Virus record (IMG/VR): IMGVR_UViG_3300032085_001587
Span: 1-41,030 of that record
Direction: 5' to 3' (one strand)
Length of the DNA stretch: 41,030 nucleotides
From: a virus
The notes beneath the pieces were generated by a model. That model saw only the letters and a list, made by a program, of their open reading frames with translations, did not search any database and had not been told where the DNA came from. A program made the position numbers and the translations under genes. Positions 5,255-15,100 of this stretch are shown here, in pieces. Every line of letters begins with the position of its first letter. The stretch's first letter is position 1.

Positions 5255-6937
5255 TTAACTTCCGATTAAAAAATAATTTCCAATTACAAGACAATCTAGA
5301 TCAATACTTTCAAAAGTTTTAATAGCATCTTTTGGATTCTCTACAATTGGTTGACCATTATCATTGAAAGAAGTATTTAAAAGAACCGGACAATCAGTTT
5401 CTTTGTTATATTTTTGAAGAAGTGTTGTAACTTCTGGATGCAATTTTTCATTTACAGTTTGAATTCTACATGAGAAATCTTTATGTGTGATCGCACCAAG
5501 TTTCTTTCTTTGATGTGGTTTTACTACCAGAGAGTATAGCATATATTCATTTGGATATACATCTATAAAGTATTCTTCTTGATATTCTTCAAGCATAATG
5601 CCCGCAAATGGACGCCACTCTTCTCTATGTTTAATACGAGTATTGATTGTCTTTTTATTTTCTTTTAATGATGGGTTCATCAGAATTGAACGAGAACCAA
5701 GTGCTCTAGGTCCAAACTCTGAACGATTTTGAAACCATCCAACAATTTTATTATCAGCAAGAAGTTTAGCAACCTTCTCACACAGTTCTTCAAAGTTATC
5801 AAACTTCTTATAGTTTTTCCCTTCAAGTGCTTTCTCAATCTCTTCGTCACTATAAGTGCGTCCAAGAAGTGAAATATTATGTGGGAGAGTTACTTTTTCT
5901 TTTGTCTTAAAAACACCATAACATGCAGCACCAAATGATAATCCAGTATCGTCAGGAAATGGTGGGATGTGCATATTCTTTACAATTTCATTCTTACGAA
6001 TGACAGAGTTTGTGAGAATATTCAGAAACACACCACCAGCAAGGCAAAGATTGTCATCAATATATCCTTGCTCTTTGAGTGTCTTCATATAAACAAGCAT
6101 TCCCTGCTCAAAATTATGTTGAAGAGTTCTTGCTTTGTTCTCTGGACTCATGTTCCCATAAACATAGTCCTGTCCAGGAAAAGAATTGAATGTAACTGAA
6201 GGGATACCTTCGAAAGTTTGTCGATAATCTTTTTCAAACTCCTTTATATTACCATATGCCGAAAGACCCATGACCTTGCCACAGAATGTCTCACGATACT
6301 TTGGATCAGTAATATCAATTTGTTTCTGAACCATCTCAACATAAATTTGATATGCCCAAGCCCAATAATAATTTCCAAAGTTATTCATTTCAGGAATACC
6401 GGGATGATACCTAAAAATACCTTTTTCTTTATTAAAGTATCCTATAGAATGATTCTCTGTAGAAAAAGCATTGCCAGTAGAATTGAATAAAATAGATCCA
6501 GCATTATCCATCGTAATAAATGTTCCTTCATTGTAATCTGAAGAGAACACTGATGAATATGCATGACACATATGATGTGATACTATCTCAACTTTTGCTT
6601 TTGGAAAATATCTTTTAACTTTAGATTGAAGAGTTTGATTAATATAATTCTTATAGAAGTTTGTATTTGCCATCGATGGAACGACAACTACATCAATATC
6701 TTCTTTGGAAAGATTTCCTGTCGATAAACAATAGTCTATCGATTTTCGTGGAAAGTTTCCATCATATTTAATACCAGTAAGTCTTTCTTCACTGATACTA
6801 GTTACATGATTTCCATTAGAAAATAAAGACACACTTGCTCCATGTGTCCAACTTTCATTCATTTGTTCTCTCAAACGAGGATTATCAGAAATTAAAACGT
6901 TCCATCCAATCGCACCATAAAGTCCAATAACATTCAT
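5255..6937 (-). CDS. carbamoyltransferase, NodU/CmcH family
   Basis: A 560-residue enzyme expected to transfer a carbamoyl group from carbamoyl phosphate, via carbamoyl-AMP, to a hydroxyl on a sugar or similar acceptor. Family landmarks occur in order: ISEERLTGIKYDG near 48-60; the metal site HHMCHAYSS (His121, His122, His125) and MDNAG (Asp144); KVMGLSAYG (221-229); AGGVFLNILTN (300-310); FPDDTGLSFGAA (327-338); FGPRALGSRSIL (408-419); and NTSFNDNGQPIVENPKDAI (521-539) in the YrdC-like/C-terminal part. All expected motifs are present, so it looks active. It overlaps the GT9-like gene by ATGA. With the glycosyltransferase and sulfotransferase nearby it probably decorates a glycan on the virion or the host surface; the acceptor is not known. 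Confidence 0.9.
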   Translation of the reverse strand: MNVIGLYGAIGWNVLISDNPRLREQMNESWTHGASVSLFSNGNHVTSISEERLTGIKYDGNFPRKSIDYCLSTGNLSKEDIDVVVVPSMANTNFYKNYINQTLQSKVKRYFPKAKVEIVSHHMCHAYSSVFSSDYNEGTFITMDNAGSILFNSTGNAFSTENHSIGYFNKEKGIFRYHPGIPEMNNFGNYYWAWAYQIYVEMVQKQIDITDPKYRETFCGKVMGLSAYGNIKEFEKDYRQTFEGIPSVTFNSFPGQDYVYGNMSPENKARTLQHNFEQGMLVYMKTLKEQGYIDDNLCLAGGVFLNILTNSVIRKNEIVKNMHIPPFPDDTGLSFGAACYGVFKTKEKVTLPHNISLLGRTYSDEEIEKALEGKNYKKFDNFEELCEKVAKLLADNKIVGWFQNRSEFGPRALGSRSILMNPSLKENKKTINTRIKHREEWRPFAGIMLEEYQEEYFIDVYPNEYMLYSLVVKPHQRKKLGAITHKDFSCRIQTVNEKLHPEVTTLLQKYNKETDCPVLLNTSFNDNGQPIVENPKDAIKTFESIDLDCLVIGNYFLIGS

Positions 6938-7833
6938 TTATCAACTGCTTCTATAATTTTATCAAAGTTAAAGATTTCTTCATCCTCATCCACATAAGGA
7001 TACTCTGCTTCTACTCCAGTAAAATCAAAGTCAAACAAATAACTATTTGGAAGTTTAAAGTTGGCAGGTTTCTCTGCTTGAATATTGGTATGTATATCCC
7101 ATCCAAAGACCTTTGGACTAGTTCCATTCCATAATACCACAGAAGGTAATTTCAATGCTGTTGCTGCGTGTTGTAGGCAACTATCAATAAGTATTCTCTT
7201 CTCACTATTCAGTAAGATACTTACAAGTTCCATATTACTCATTGGATCTTGAACCACTTCCACACCATCCAATGCTTCAGAAGAAGGTTTTTTGACTTGA
7301 AAAATATGATACTTATCAGAATAATGATCTACAAGTTTTTGTGCAAGTGCCACAGGCATATCTCTTGCCCATAGATATGGTCTCTGTTCATTATACATTC
7401 CACCATTAGTTTGAAGAACCATAATCGGTTTTTCGTTTGCACGACTTGCCCAAAATTCTTTTGCAATCTTTTTCTGTAAAGGATTGAATTTAATATCTGG
7501 CATTTCACCACGATATTCTAATCCATACATCTTAGACCAAGTTTGAATCAGAGGCAGTTTTTTATGAATATGATCAGTAGTGAAATAAGGTTCATTATGA
7601 AAAATTATTGAGTCCTCATTTTCAATATAACTTTGGTAAAAATAACTTGTATTACCAAGTTGATATACTCTATCTACAAATGGAAGATTTTGAAATATTT
7701 CAGACCAGACAGAAACAACAATAAGTTGTCTACCTGGATGATTATTTTTAATACATTTAGCTACTGCTGTTGCTGCAATATGTTTACCAAACCCACCTTG
7801 AACATGAAATATAGAATACTTAAGTTTTGCCAT
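6934..7833 (-). CDS. glycosyltransferase, GT9/ADP-heptosyltransferase-like
   Basis: A 299-residue GT-B-type protein. The N-terminal glycine loop QGGFGKHIAATAVAKCIK (12-29) and VVSVWSEIFQNLPFVDRVYQLG resemble the first Rossmann domain of GT9 enzymes. The second domain has the family-like nucleotide-sugar site LIDSCLQHAATALKLPSVVLWNGTSP (215-240; Asp217, His222), corresponding to the T-D-S-x-x-x-H-x-A-A-A pattern. GT9 enzymes transfer heptose to lipopolysaccharide cores; the donor and acceptor here are unknown. It starts four bases after the DUF7936-like gene and overlaps the carbamoyltransferase gene, so the two are almost certainly co-expressed. Confidence 0.75.
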   Translation of the reverse strand: MAKLKYSIFHVQGGFGKHIAATAVAKCIKNNHPGRQLIVVSVWSEIFQNLPFVDRVYQLGNTSYFYQSYIENEDSIIFHNEPYFTTDHIHKKLPLIQTWSKMYGLEYRGEMPDIKFNPLQKKIAKEFWASRANEKPIMVLQTNGGMYNEQRPYLWARDMPVALAQKLVDHYSDKYHIFQVKKPSSEALDGVEVVQDPMSNMELVSILLNSEKRILIDSCLQHAATALKLPSVVLWNGTSPKVFGWDIHTNIQAEKPANFKLPNSYLFDFDFTGVEAEYPYVDEDEEIFNFDKIIEAVDK

Positions 7834-7837
7834 AAAA

Positions 7838-8176
7838 TTACCAAGGAGTTTCTTTGTTTACTGTAGCAGGTGCTGGGGGATTAAGAACAGAGTCAATCCA
7901 TGAAGCATTATTTTGAGTTGTATTTGAATTTGCAAGTTCATCTGCAATCCATCCCAATACAATCTCTTCAGTCAAGTCTGCAAATGCAACAAATCCTTCA
8001 GAATCTGGAGTAACATCTTCAGAATTAACTTGATAAGTTTCAGAACCTTCAATTGTAGTTCTTTCTACATCAGAATCATCAGAGGATACCCATTTAACTT
8101 GAATATTACAAACTATATTGTTTCCATCATTTCTGACTTCAAGATTTTCAATTGTTCTTGTATGTGTAATTGCCAT
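7838..8176 (-). CDS. DUF7936-type protein, function unknown
   Basis: A 112-residue protein beginning MAITHTRTIENLEV, with a strand-rich core (NIVCNIQVKWVSSDD), an acidic middle (VTPDSEGFVAFADLTEEIVLGWI) and a C-terminal tail with PPAPATVNKETPW. This layout, with the MAITHT start, the aromatic W in the L-x-E-x-x-V-x-x-W-I helix and the short proline-rich tail ending in PW, is characteristic of a small protein family (which I remember as DUF7936) seen beside tail or structural genes of marine phages. A late-promoter box at 8205-8199 lies 23 nt before its ATG. Confidence 0.72.
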   Translation of the reverse strand: MAITHTRTIENLEVRNDGNNIVCNIQVKWVSSDDSDVERTTIEGSETYQVNSEDVTPDSEGFVAFADLTEEIVLGWIADELANSNTTQNNASWIDSVLNPPAPATVNKETPW

Positions 8177-8198
8177 TTTGTTTTAGTTAACTCTCTAT

Positions 8199-8205
8199 TA
8201 TTTAT
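8199..8205 (-). promoter_or_regulatory. late promoter box (T4-type)
   Basis: Minus-strand AATAAATA, overlapping the TAA stop of the sulfotransferase gene (8204-8202) and 23 nt before ATG 8176. It probably drives the DUF7936, GT9-like and carbamoyltransferase genes late in infection. Confidence 0.58.
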
Positions 8206-9101
8206 TTAAAGATAATATTATTATCCTTTGTAAGTGGTGCCTTTACCTTAGGGGTTACCGTAACAATATCAGGTGTTCCCCAAAATTCAAGTCTTCTTTT
8301 GTTTTGTTCATAAATATCGATAATTTCTTCAGGGAGAATTGATGCTGGTGGAGGAGAAGTTTTCTTGACCTTAGAACGAACCTGATGCATATCACTTAGT
8401 CCATAAGTTATCAAATCATCTTCCCTATGAATATTTGAGATTGATCCAAAGTCATGATCATAAAACTCTTCCCCAATAAAATCATAGATGTCTTCCATTA
8501 TTTTTTCGGGATTATCTACAAGATCATTATAGTCCACAAAATGCATTTTGTCACGCACATTTTGTTGGAATCCCATCATAATCGCATTCAGTGACTCATA
8601 AACAATACCACCTCCACCAAGAAGATACATACATCTATTCAAATCATTAATAGGAATATCAGTTTTGATTAATTGTTCATCTATAAAATTAATTCTTGGT
8701 TGTCCTTCCTGAAAAGGATTTCGATGAATCATTGTCAGAATAGAAGTTAGAATCTCATCTATTCTACGAACTGGAACAAGAATCTTTGCCTGTTCTCCAA
8801 TGTATCCTTCAATATAAGGAACTCTTGCAGTCCATGCACGATTTTTATCAAAGACAACTGGTTGTTGAACATCACTATAAAAATGATGTGGAATGCTACC
8901 AATGATCTCTCTGACTTGATCTGGTTTTGGATATCCATGATACAACTCATTACCCATAAAGTCTTGCTCTACGGCAAACATTGCACCAAGAACTGGACTT
9001 GATGGTCCAGAATAAAATCTTGGATTCTGATTTAGAATTGATGAAAGCAAAGTACTCCCCGATCTGGGGAGTCCTGCCATAAAGTAAAAAGTTTTATTCA
9101 T
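8202..9101 (-). CDS. PAPS-dependent sulfotransferase
   Basis: A 299-residue protein of the sulfotransferase family, which moves sulfate from 3'-phosphoadenosine-5'-phosphosulfate to an alcohol or amine. The 5'-phosphosulfate loop GLPRSGSTLL is at 10-19. The 3'-phosphate site is the Arg...Ser pair in VRRIDEILTS (Arg112/113, Ser120). YNDLVDNPEKIMEDIYDFIGEE (about 195-216) is the usual later helix region. It is intact and full length. It lies just downstream of the 2586-residue fibre gene, separated by 40 bp containing a GGTATAAT sequence but no convincing -35. Together with the neighbouring sugar and carbamoyl transferases it suggests modification of a phage fibre or host surface glycan. Confidence 0.85.
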   Translation of the reverse strand: MNKTFYFMAGLPRSGSTLLSSILNQNPRFYSGPSSPVLGAMFAVEQDFMGNELYHGYPKPDQVREIIGSIPHHFYSDVQQPVVFDKNRAWTARVPYIEGYIGEQAKILVPVRRIDEILTSILTMIHRNPFQEGQPRINFIDEQLIKTDIPINDLNRCMYLLGGGGIVYESLNAIMMGFQQNVRDKMHFVDYNDLVDNPEKIMEDIYDFIGEEFYDHDFGSISNIHREDDLITYGLSDMHQVRSKVKKTSPPPASILPEEIIDIYEQNKRRLEFWGTPDIVTVTPKVKAPLTKDNNIIFK

Positions 9102-9141
9102 TCATTTATCATTCAATACTATTATATATTATACCATAAAA

Positions 9142-12100
9142 TCAATTATTCAGTAGAGAATTAACTTTTTCTTCCAGTGAAGATAATCTTTCTTTGAGTT
9201 CTTGGTTTTCGACATCAAGTTCTTTGATTGCATTTACAAGAACAGGAAGTAAGTGCTCATGAGTGACACCCCACTTATCTATGTTAGATTTTGATGCAAT
9301 GATTGTTTCATCACCTTCAAGTTCTGCAACCTCTTGAGCACTGAATCCATATCTGACTCTTTCATCAGTAACCTCATTCGTTTCTCTATTCTTGAATGAA
9401 TATTTGATAGGATTAATATTCTGTAAGAATCCTCTTCCATGAGGTACATCACCATAAACACACTTATCTCTAATATCAGAAATAACTGTCCATGCTACTT
9501 GTATTGCGGCACATGAATGATTTGCATTACCCATAACAATACAATTGCTACTTGTCGTCAGATTAATCAGTCCTGATGGAGTGCCTGTTGTTTGACCGGC
9601 ATTTTGACCAAATGCAAGGTTATTACTACCTGCTGTATTATTGCATCCTGCCTGATAACCTAAGAAGTTATTATGAGTTCCAGTGGTGTTGGATCTTCCT
9701 GCATCACGACCTAAGAAGTTATTATAACCTCCAGTGGTGTTGCAGTATCCTGTACATTGACCTAAGAAGTTATTATGAGTTCCAGTGGTGTTGGAGAATC
9801 CTGCATTAAGACCTAAGAAGTTATTACAACCTCCAGTCGAATTTCTGCCCGAATAACGACCAATAAAAATATTATAATCTGCGTCGGCATTTTGGCCTGC
9901 CTGACATCCTATATGGACATTATGACTTCCAGTAGTATTAGAGCATCCTGCTTCACGTCCAATGAAAGTATTAAAACATCCAGTGGTGTTGAATTTTCCT
10001 GCATAAAAACCAAAGAAGTTATTAGAAGTTCCAGTGGTGTTGCAGTATCCTGCACTAAAACCTAAGAAGTTATTATTATTTCCAGAACCAGAAGCACACT
10101 TACCAGCATAAGTTCCTAAGAAGGTATTATGTTGTCCAGTGACCGTTGCGCATTGACCGGCACCAACACCAATCATATTGTTACAGGATCCAGTGGTGTT
10201 GGAGAGTCCTGCATAAGCACCTAAGAAGTTATTACGAGTTCCAGTGGTGTTGCATCTTCCTGCACCATTACCTAAGAAGTTATTAGAACCTCCAGTGGTG
10301 TTGTAGCATCCTGCATAAGCACCTAAGAAGTTATTAAAACTTCCAGTGGTGTTGGAGAATCCTGCACCACAACCTAAGAAGTTATTAGAACTTCCAGTGG
10401 TGTTGCATCTTCCTGCACCCTGACCTAAGAAGTTATTACGAGTTCCAGTGGTGTTGGAGAATCCTGCTGCATTACCTAAGAAGTTATTAGTACCTCCAGT
10501 GGTGTTGTTGTATCCTGCATAATCACCTAAGAAGTTATTAGAAGTTCCAGTGGTGTTATTGAATCCTGCACTCAGACCAAAGAAGTTATTATTATTTCCA
10601 GAACCAGAAGCACACTTACCGGCATAAGTTCCTAAGAAGGTATTATGTTGTCCAGTGACCGTTGCGCATTTACCGGCACCAAGACCAATCATATTGTTAC
10701 AGGATCCACTAGTGTTGGATCTTCCTGCATCAAGACCTAAGAAGTTATTATAATTTCCAGTGGTGTTGTATCTTCCTGCACTAGAACCTAAGAAGTTATT
10801 AGAACCTCCAGTGGTGTTGTAGCATCCTACATTAGTACCTAAGAAGTTATTAAAACTTCCAGTGGTGTTGCAGAGTCCTGCATTCTGACCTAAGAAGTTA
10901 TTAGAACCTCCAGTGGTGTTGTATCTTCCTGCAATATTACCTAAGAAGTTATTAAAACCTCCAGTGGTGTTGGAGCATCCTGCACTATTACCAAAGAAGT
11001 TATTATAATTTCCAGTGGTGTTGAAGGTTCCTGCACTCAGACCTAAGAAGTTATTATAATTTCCAGTGGTGTTGAAGGTTCCTGCACAAAAACCCATGAA
11101 GTTATTATAACCTCCAGAACCAGAAGCACACTTACCGGCATAAGTTCCTAAGAAGGTATTATGTTGTCCAGTGACCGTTGCGCATTTACCGGCACCAAGA
11201 CCAATCATATTGTTACAGGATCCAGTGGTGTTGGAGAGTCCTGTTCCATGACCTAAGAAGTTATTATCAGTTCCAGTGGTGTTGCATCTTCCTGCATAAC
11301 GACCTAAGAAGTTATTATAAGATCCAGTGGTGTTGGAGAATCCTGCATTAAGACCTAAGAAGTTATTATAAGATCCAGTGGTGTTCAATTTTCCTGCATA
11401 ATTACCAAAGAAGTGATTATGAGATCCAGTGGTGTTGCAGGAACCTGCACCACGCATCATTATAATATTTCTACATCCAGTGGTGTTGCAGTATCCTGCA
11501 CCATTACCGAGGAAAATATTCTCACTTCCAGTGGTGTTGGATCTTCCTGCATTACGACCTAAGAAGTTATTATCACTTCCAGTGGTGTTGGATCTTCCTG
11601 CATAAGCACCTAAGAAGTTATTAAAACATCCAGTGGTGTTCAATCTTCCTGCATCATGACCTAAGAAGTTATTTTTTCTTCCAATGGTGTTGGAGCATCC
11701 TGCAAATTGACCAAAGAAGTTATTATAACCTCCAGTGGTGTTGTTTCGTCCTGCACTATTACCTAAGAAGTTATTAAAACTTCCAGTGGTGTTGGAGAGT
11801 CCTGCACAACTACCTAAGAAGTTATTATGACATGCAGTGGTGTTGCAGAGTCCTGCATTAAAACCAAAGAAGTTATTATAACCTCCAGTGGTGTTGTTTC
11901 GTCCTGCATAATGACCTAAGAAGTTATTACAACCTCCAGTGGTGTTTAAGTATCCTGCACTACGACCTAAGAAGTTATTAAAACTTCCAGTGGTGTTGAG
12001 GAGTCCTGCATTAGAACCAAAGAAGTTATTATTATTTCCAGAACCAGAAGCACACTTACCAGCATAAGTTCCTAAGAAGTTATTATGTTGTCCAGTGACC

Positions 12101-15100
12101 GTTGCGCATTGACCGGCACCACGACCGATCATATTGTTACAGGATCCAGTGGTGTTGGAGATTCCTGTTCCATTACCTAAGAAGTTATTAAAACATCCAG
12201 TGGTGTTGCAGTATCCTGCCTGAACACCTAAGAAGTTATTAGAACCTCCAGTGGTGTTGCAGAATCCTGCACTCAGACCAAAGAAGTTATTATAACCTCC
12301 AGAACCAGAAGCACACTTACCGGCATAAGTTCCTAAGAAGTTATTATGTTGTCCAGTGACCGTTGCGCATTGACCGGCACCACGACCGATCATATTGTTA
12401 CAGGATCCAGTGGTGTTGGAGAATCCTGCAAGATAACCAAAGAAGTTATTATTATTTCCAGTGGTGTTGCAGGATCCTGCACTAGCACCTAAGAAGTTAT
12501 TACAACTTCCAGTGGTGTTAGCGTATCCTGCATTACGACCTAAGAAGTTATTACAAGATCCAGTGGTGTTGCATCTTCCTGCACTAGGACCAAAGAAGTT
12601 ATTAGAACCTCCAGTGGTGTTGCATTTTCCTGCACTAGAACCAAAGAAGTTATTATTATTTCCAGTGGTGTTGGAGAATCCTGTATAATTACCTAAGAAG
12701 TTGTTATTATTTCCAGTGGTGTTGTATCTTCCTGCAAATTGACCTAAGAAGTTATTATAATTTCCAGTGGTGTTGGATCTTCCTGCATAATTACCTAAGA
12801 AGTTATTAGAAGTTCCAGTGGTGTTGAATCTTCCTGCACTAAAACCTAAGAAGTTATTAGAACCTCCAGTGGTGTTGAAGGTTCCTGCACAAAAACCCAT
12901 GAAGTTATTATGAGTTCCAGAACCAGAAGCACACTTACCGGCATAAGTTCCTAAGAAGTTATTATGTTGTCCAGTGACCGTTGCACATTGACCGGCACCA
13001 CGACCGATCATATTGTTACAGGATCCAGTGGTGTTGGAGAATCCTGCAAGATAACCAAAGAAGTTATTATTATTTCCAGTGGTGTTGCAGGATCCTGCAC
13101 TAGCACCTAAGAAGTTATTACAACTTCCAGTGGTGTTAGCGTATCCTGCATTACGACCTAAGAAGTTATTACAAGATCCAGTGGTGTTGCATCTTCCTGC
13201 ACTAGGACCAAAGAAGTTATTAGAACCTCCAGTGGTGTTGCATTTTCCTGCACTAGAACCAAAGAAGTTATTATTATTTCCAGTGGTGTTGGAGAATCCT
13301 GTATAATTACCTAAGAAGTTGTTATTATTTCCAGTGGTGTTGTATCTTCCTGCAAATTGACCTAAGAAGTTATTATAATTTCCAGTGGTGTTGGATCTTC
13401 CTGCATAATTACCTAAGAAGTTATTAGAAGTTCCAGTGGTGTTGAATCTTCCTGCACTAAAACCTAAGAAGTTATTAGAACCTCCAGTGGTGTTGAAGGT
13501 TCCTGCACAAAAACCCATGAAGTTATTATGAGTTCCAGAACCAGAAGCACACTTACCGGCATAAGTTCCTAAGAAGTTATTATGTTGTCCAGTGACCGTT
13601 GCACATTGACCGGCACCACGACCGATCATATTGTTACAGGATCCAGTGGTGTTGGAGAGTCCTGCATTAGAACCAAAGAAGTTATTAAAACCTCCAGTGG
13701 TGTTGGAGAATCCTGCACCCCAACCAATGAAATTGTTACAATTCCCAGAAATGTTATATCTTCCTGCACATTGACCAAAGAAGTTATTACCACTTCCTGT
13801 GGTGTTGAATCTTCCTGAAGCTTCCCCAATGATGTTATTATTACTTCCAGTGGTGTTGTTTCCTCCTGCTTCACGACCAATGAAGTTATTAGAAGTTCCA
13901 GTGGTGTTGGAGAATCCTGCAAGATAACCAACGAAGAAATTACTACCTCCAGTGGTGTTGCATCTTCCTGTGCGACGACCAATGAAGACATTACAACCTC
14001 CAGTGGTGTTGAATTGTCCTGCATATTCACCCGCAAAGAAATTATAAGATCCAGATCCTCCTGCTGCAAATCCCGATCTAAATCCAAGGAAAATATTCTG
14101 AGTTCCGGTAGTATTTCCATATCCCGCACCCTGACCTATAGCAACATTACAAGTCCCAGTGATGTTTGATCTTCCTGCATCCTGACCAATAAAGTTATTA
14201 CCAGTTCCAGTGGTGTTGGAGCATCCTGCATTACAACCAAAGAAGTTATTAAAACATCCAGTGGTGTTGCATCTTCCTGCATTACGACCTAAGAAGTTAT
14301 TATCACTTCCAGTGGTGTTGGAGAGTCCTGCATTACAACCAAAGAAGTTATTAAAAGTTCCAGTGGTGTTGGAGAGTCCTGCATTAGCACCTAAGAAGTT
14401 ATTATGAGTTCCAGTGGTGTTGTTGTATCCTGCATTAGAACCTAAGAAGTTATTATTATTTCCAGTGGTGTTGCGTCTTCCTGCATCCTGACCTAAGAAG
14501 TTATTTTTTTTTCCAGTGGTGTTGTTGTATCCTGCATTAGAACCTAAGAAGTTATTATAATTTCCAGTGGTGTTGGAGGATCCTGCATTAGAACCTAAGA
14601 AGTTATTAAAACCTCCAGTGGTGTTGGAGAGTCCTGCATTAGCACCAAAGAAGTTATTAAAACCTCCAGTGGTGTTGCATCTTCCTGCACTATTACCTAA
14701 GAAGTTATTATAACATCCATCAGTAATACTATTACCAGCATTACATCCCATAAAGATGTTAAAGCAGGCAGATCCTGTTGAAGGATCATACCCACCACCA
14801 GTCGTTGCATCACCGGCAAATATATTTCCGTCTGCGTCTTGTCTAAGTTCTTTTGCAAATGAACTAATACCAGCAAATGATGTTGCTGTTACCGTACCAG
14901 CAAATGTGGCATTACCATCAGGAAGAATAGTAGCACCAATTCCAGATGGTCCAGTGGAGTAACCAACATTTAATCCACTTCTGGCAGTTACAAAACCAAC
15001 AGTATCTACACTTGATACATCTTCATATGTCAGTGTTCCACCGATGGTGACATTACCACTGAATGTAGCAGTCCCACCAACAATGTTCTCGGTGTATATT

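Noticed and set aside
9102-9141. Promoter in front of the sulfotransferase (GGTATAAT)
   Set aside because: No matching -35 at 16-18 bp, and no ATAAATA box; left unannotated.
12461-13306. Plus-strand open frames of 75 residues, identical at two places
   Set aside because: They are shadows of the fibre repeat, rich in Lys-Leu-Leu-Pro periodicity, and owe their identity to the 618-bp duplication.
13626-14129. 167-residue minus-strand frame in the fibre repeats
   Set aside because: An alternative frame of the repeat DNA; the LVVxQE periodicity comes from the repeat units and it has no independent ribosome site.
9590-14760. CRISPR-like array
   Set aside because: The spacing is regular, but the repeats are coding, in frame, and the variable parts are only six bases long.
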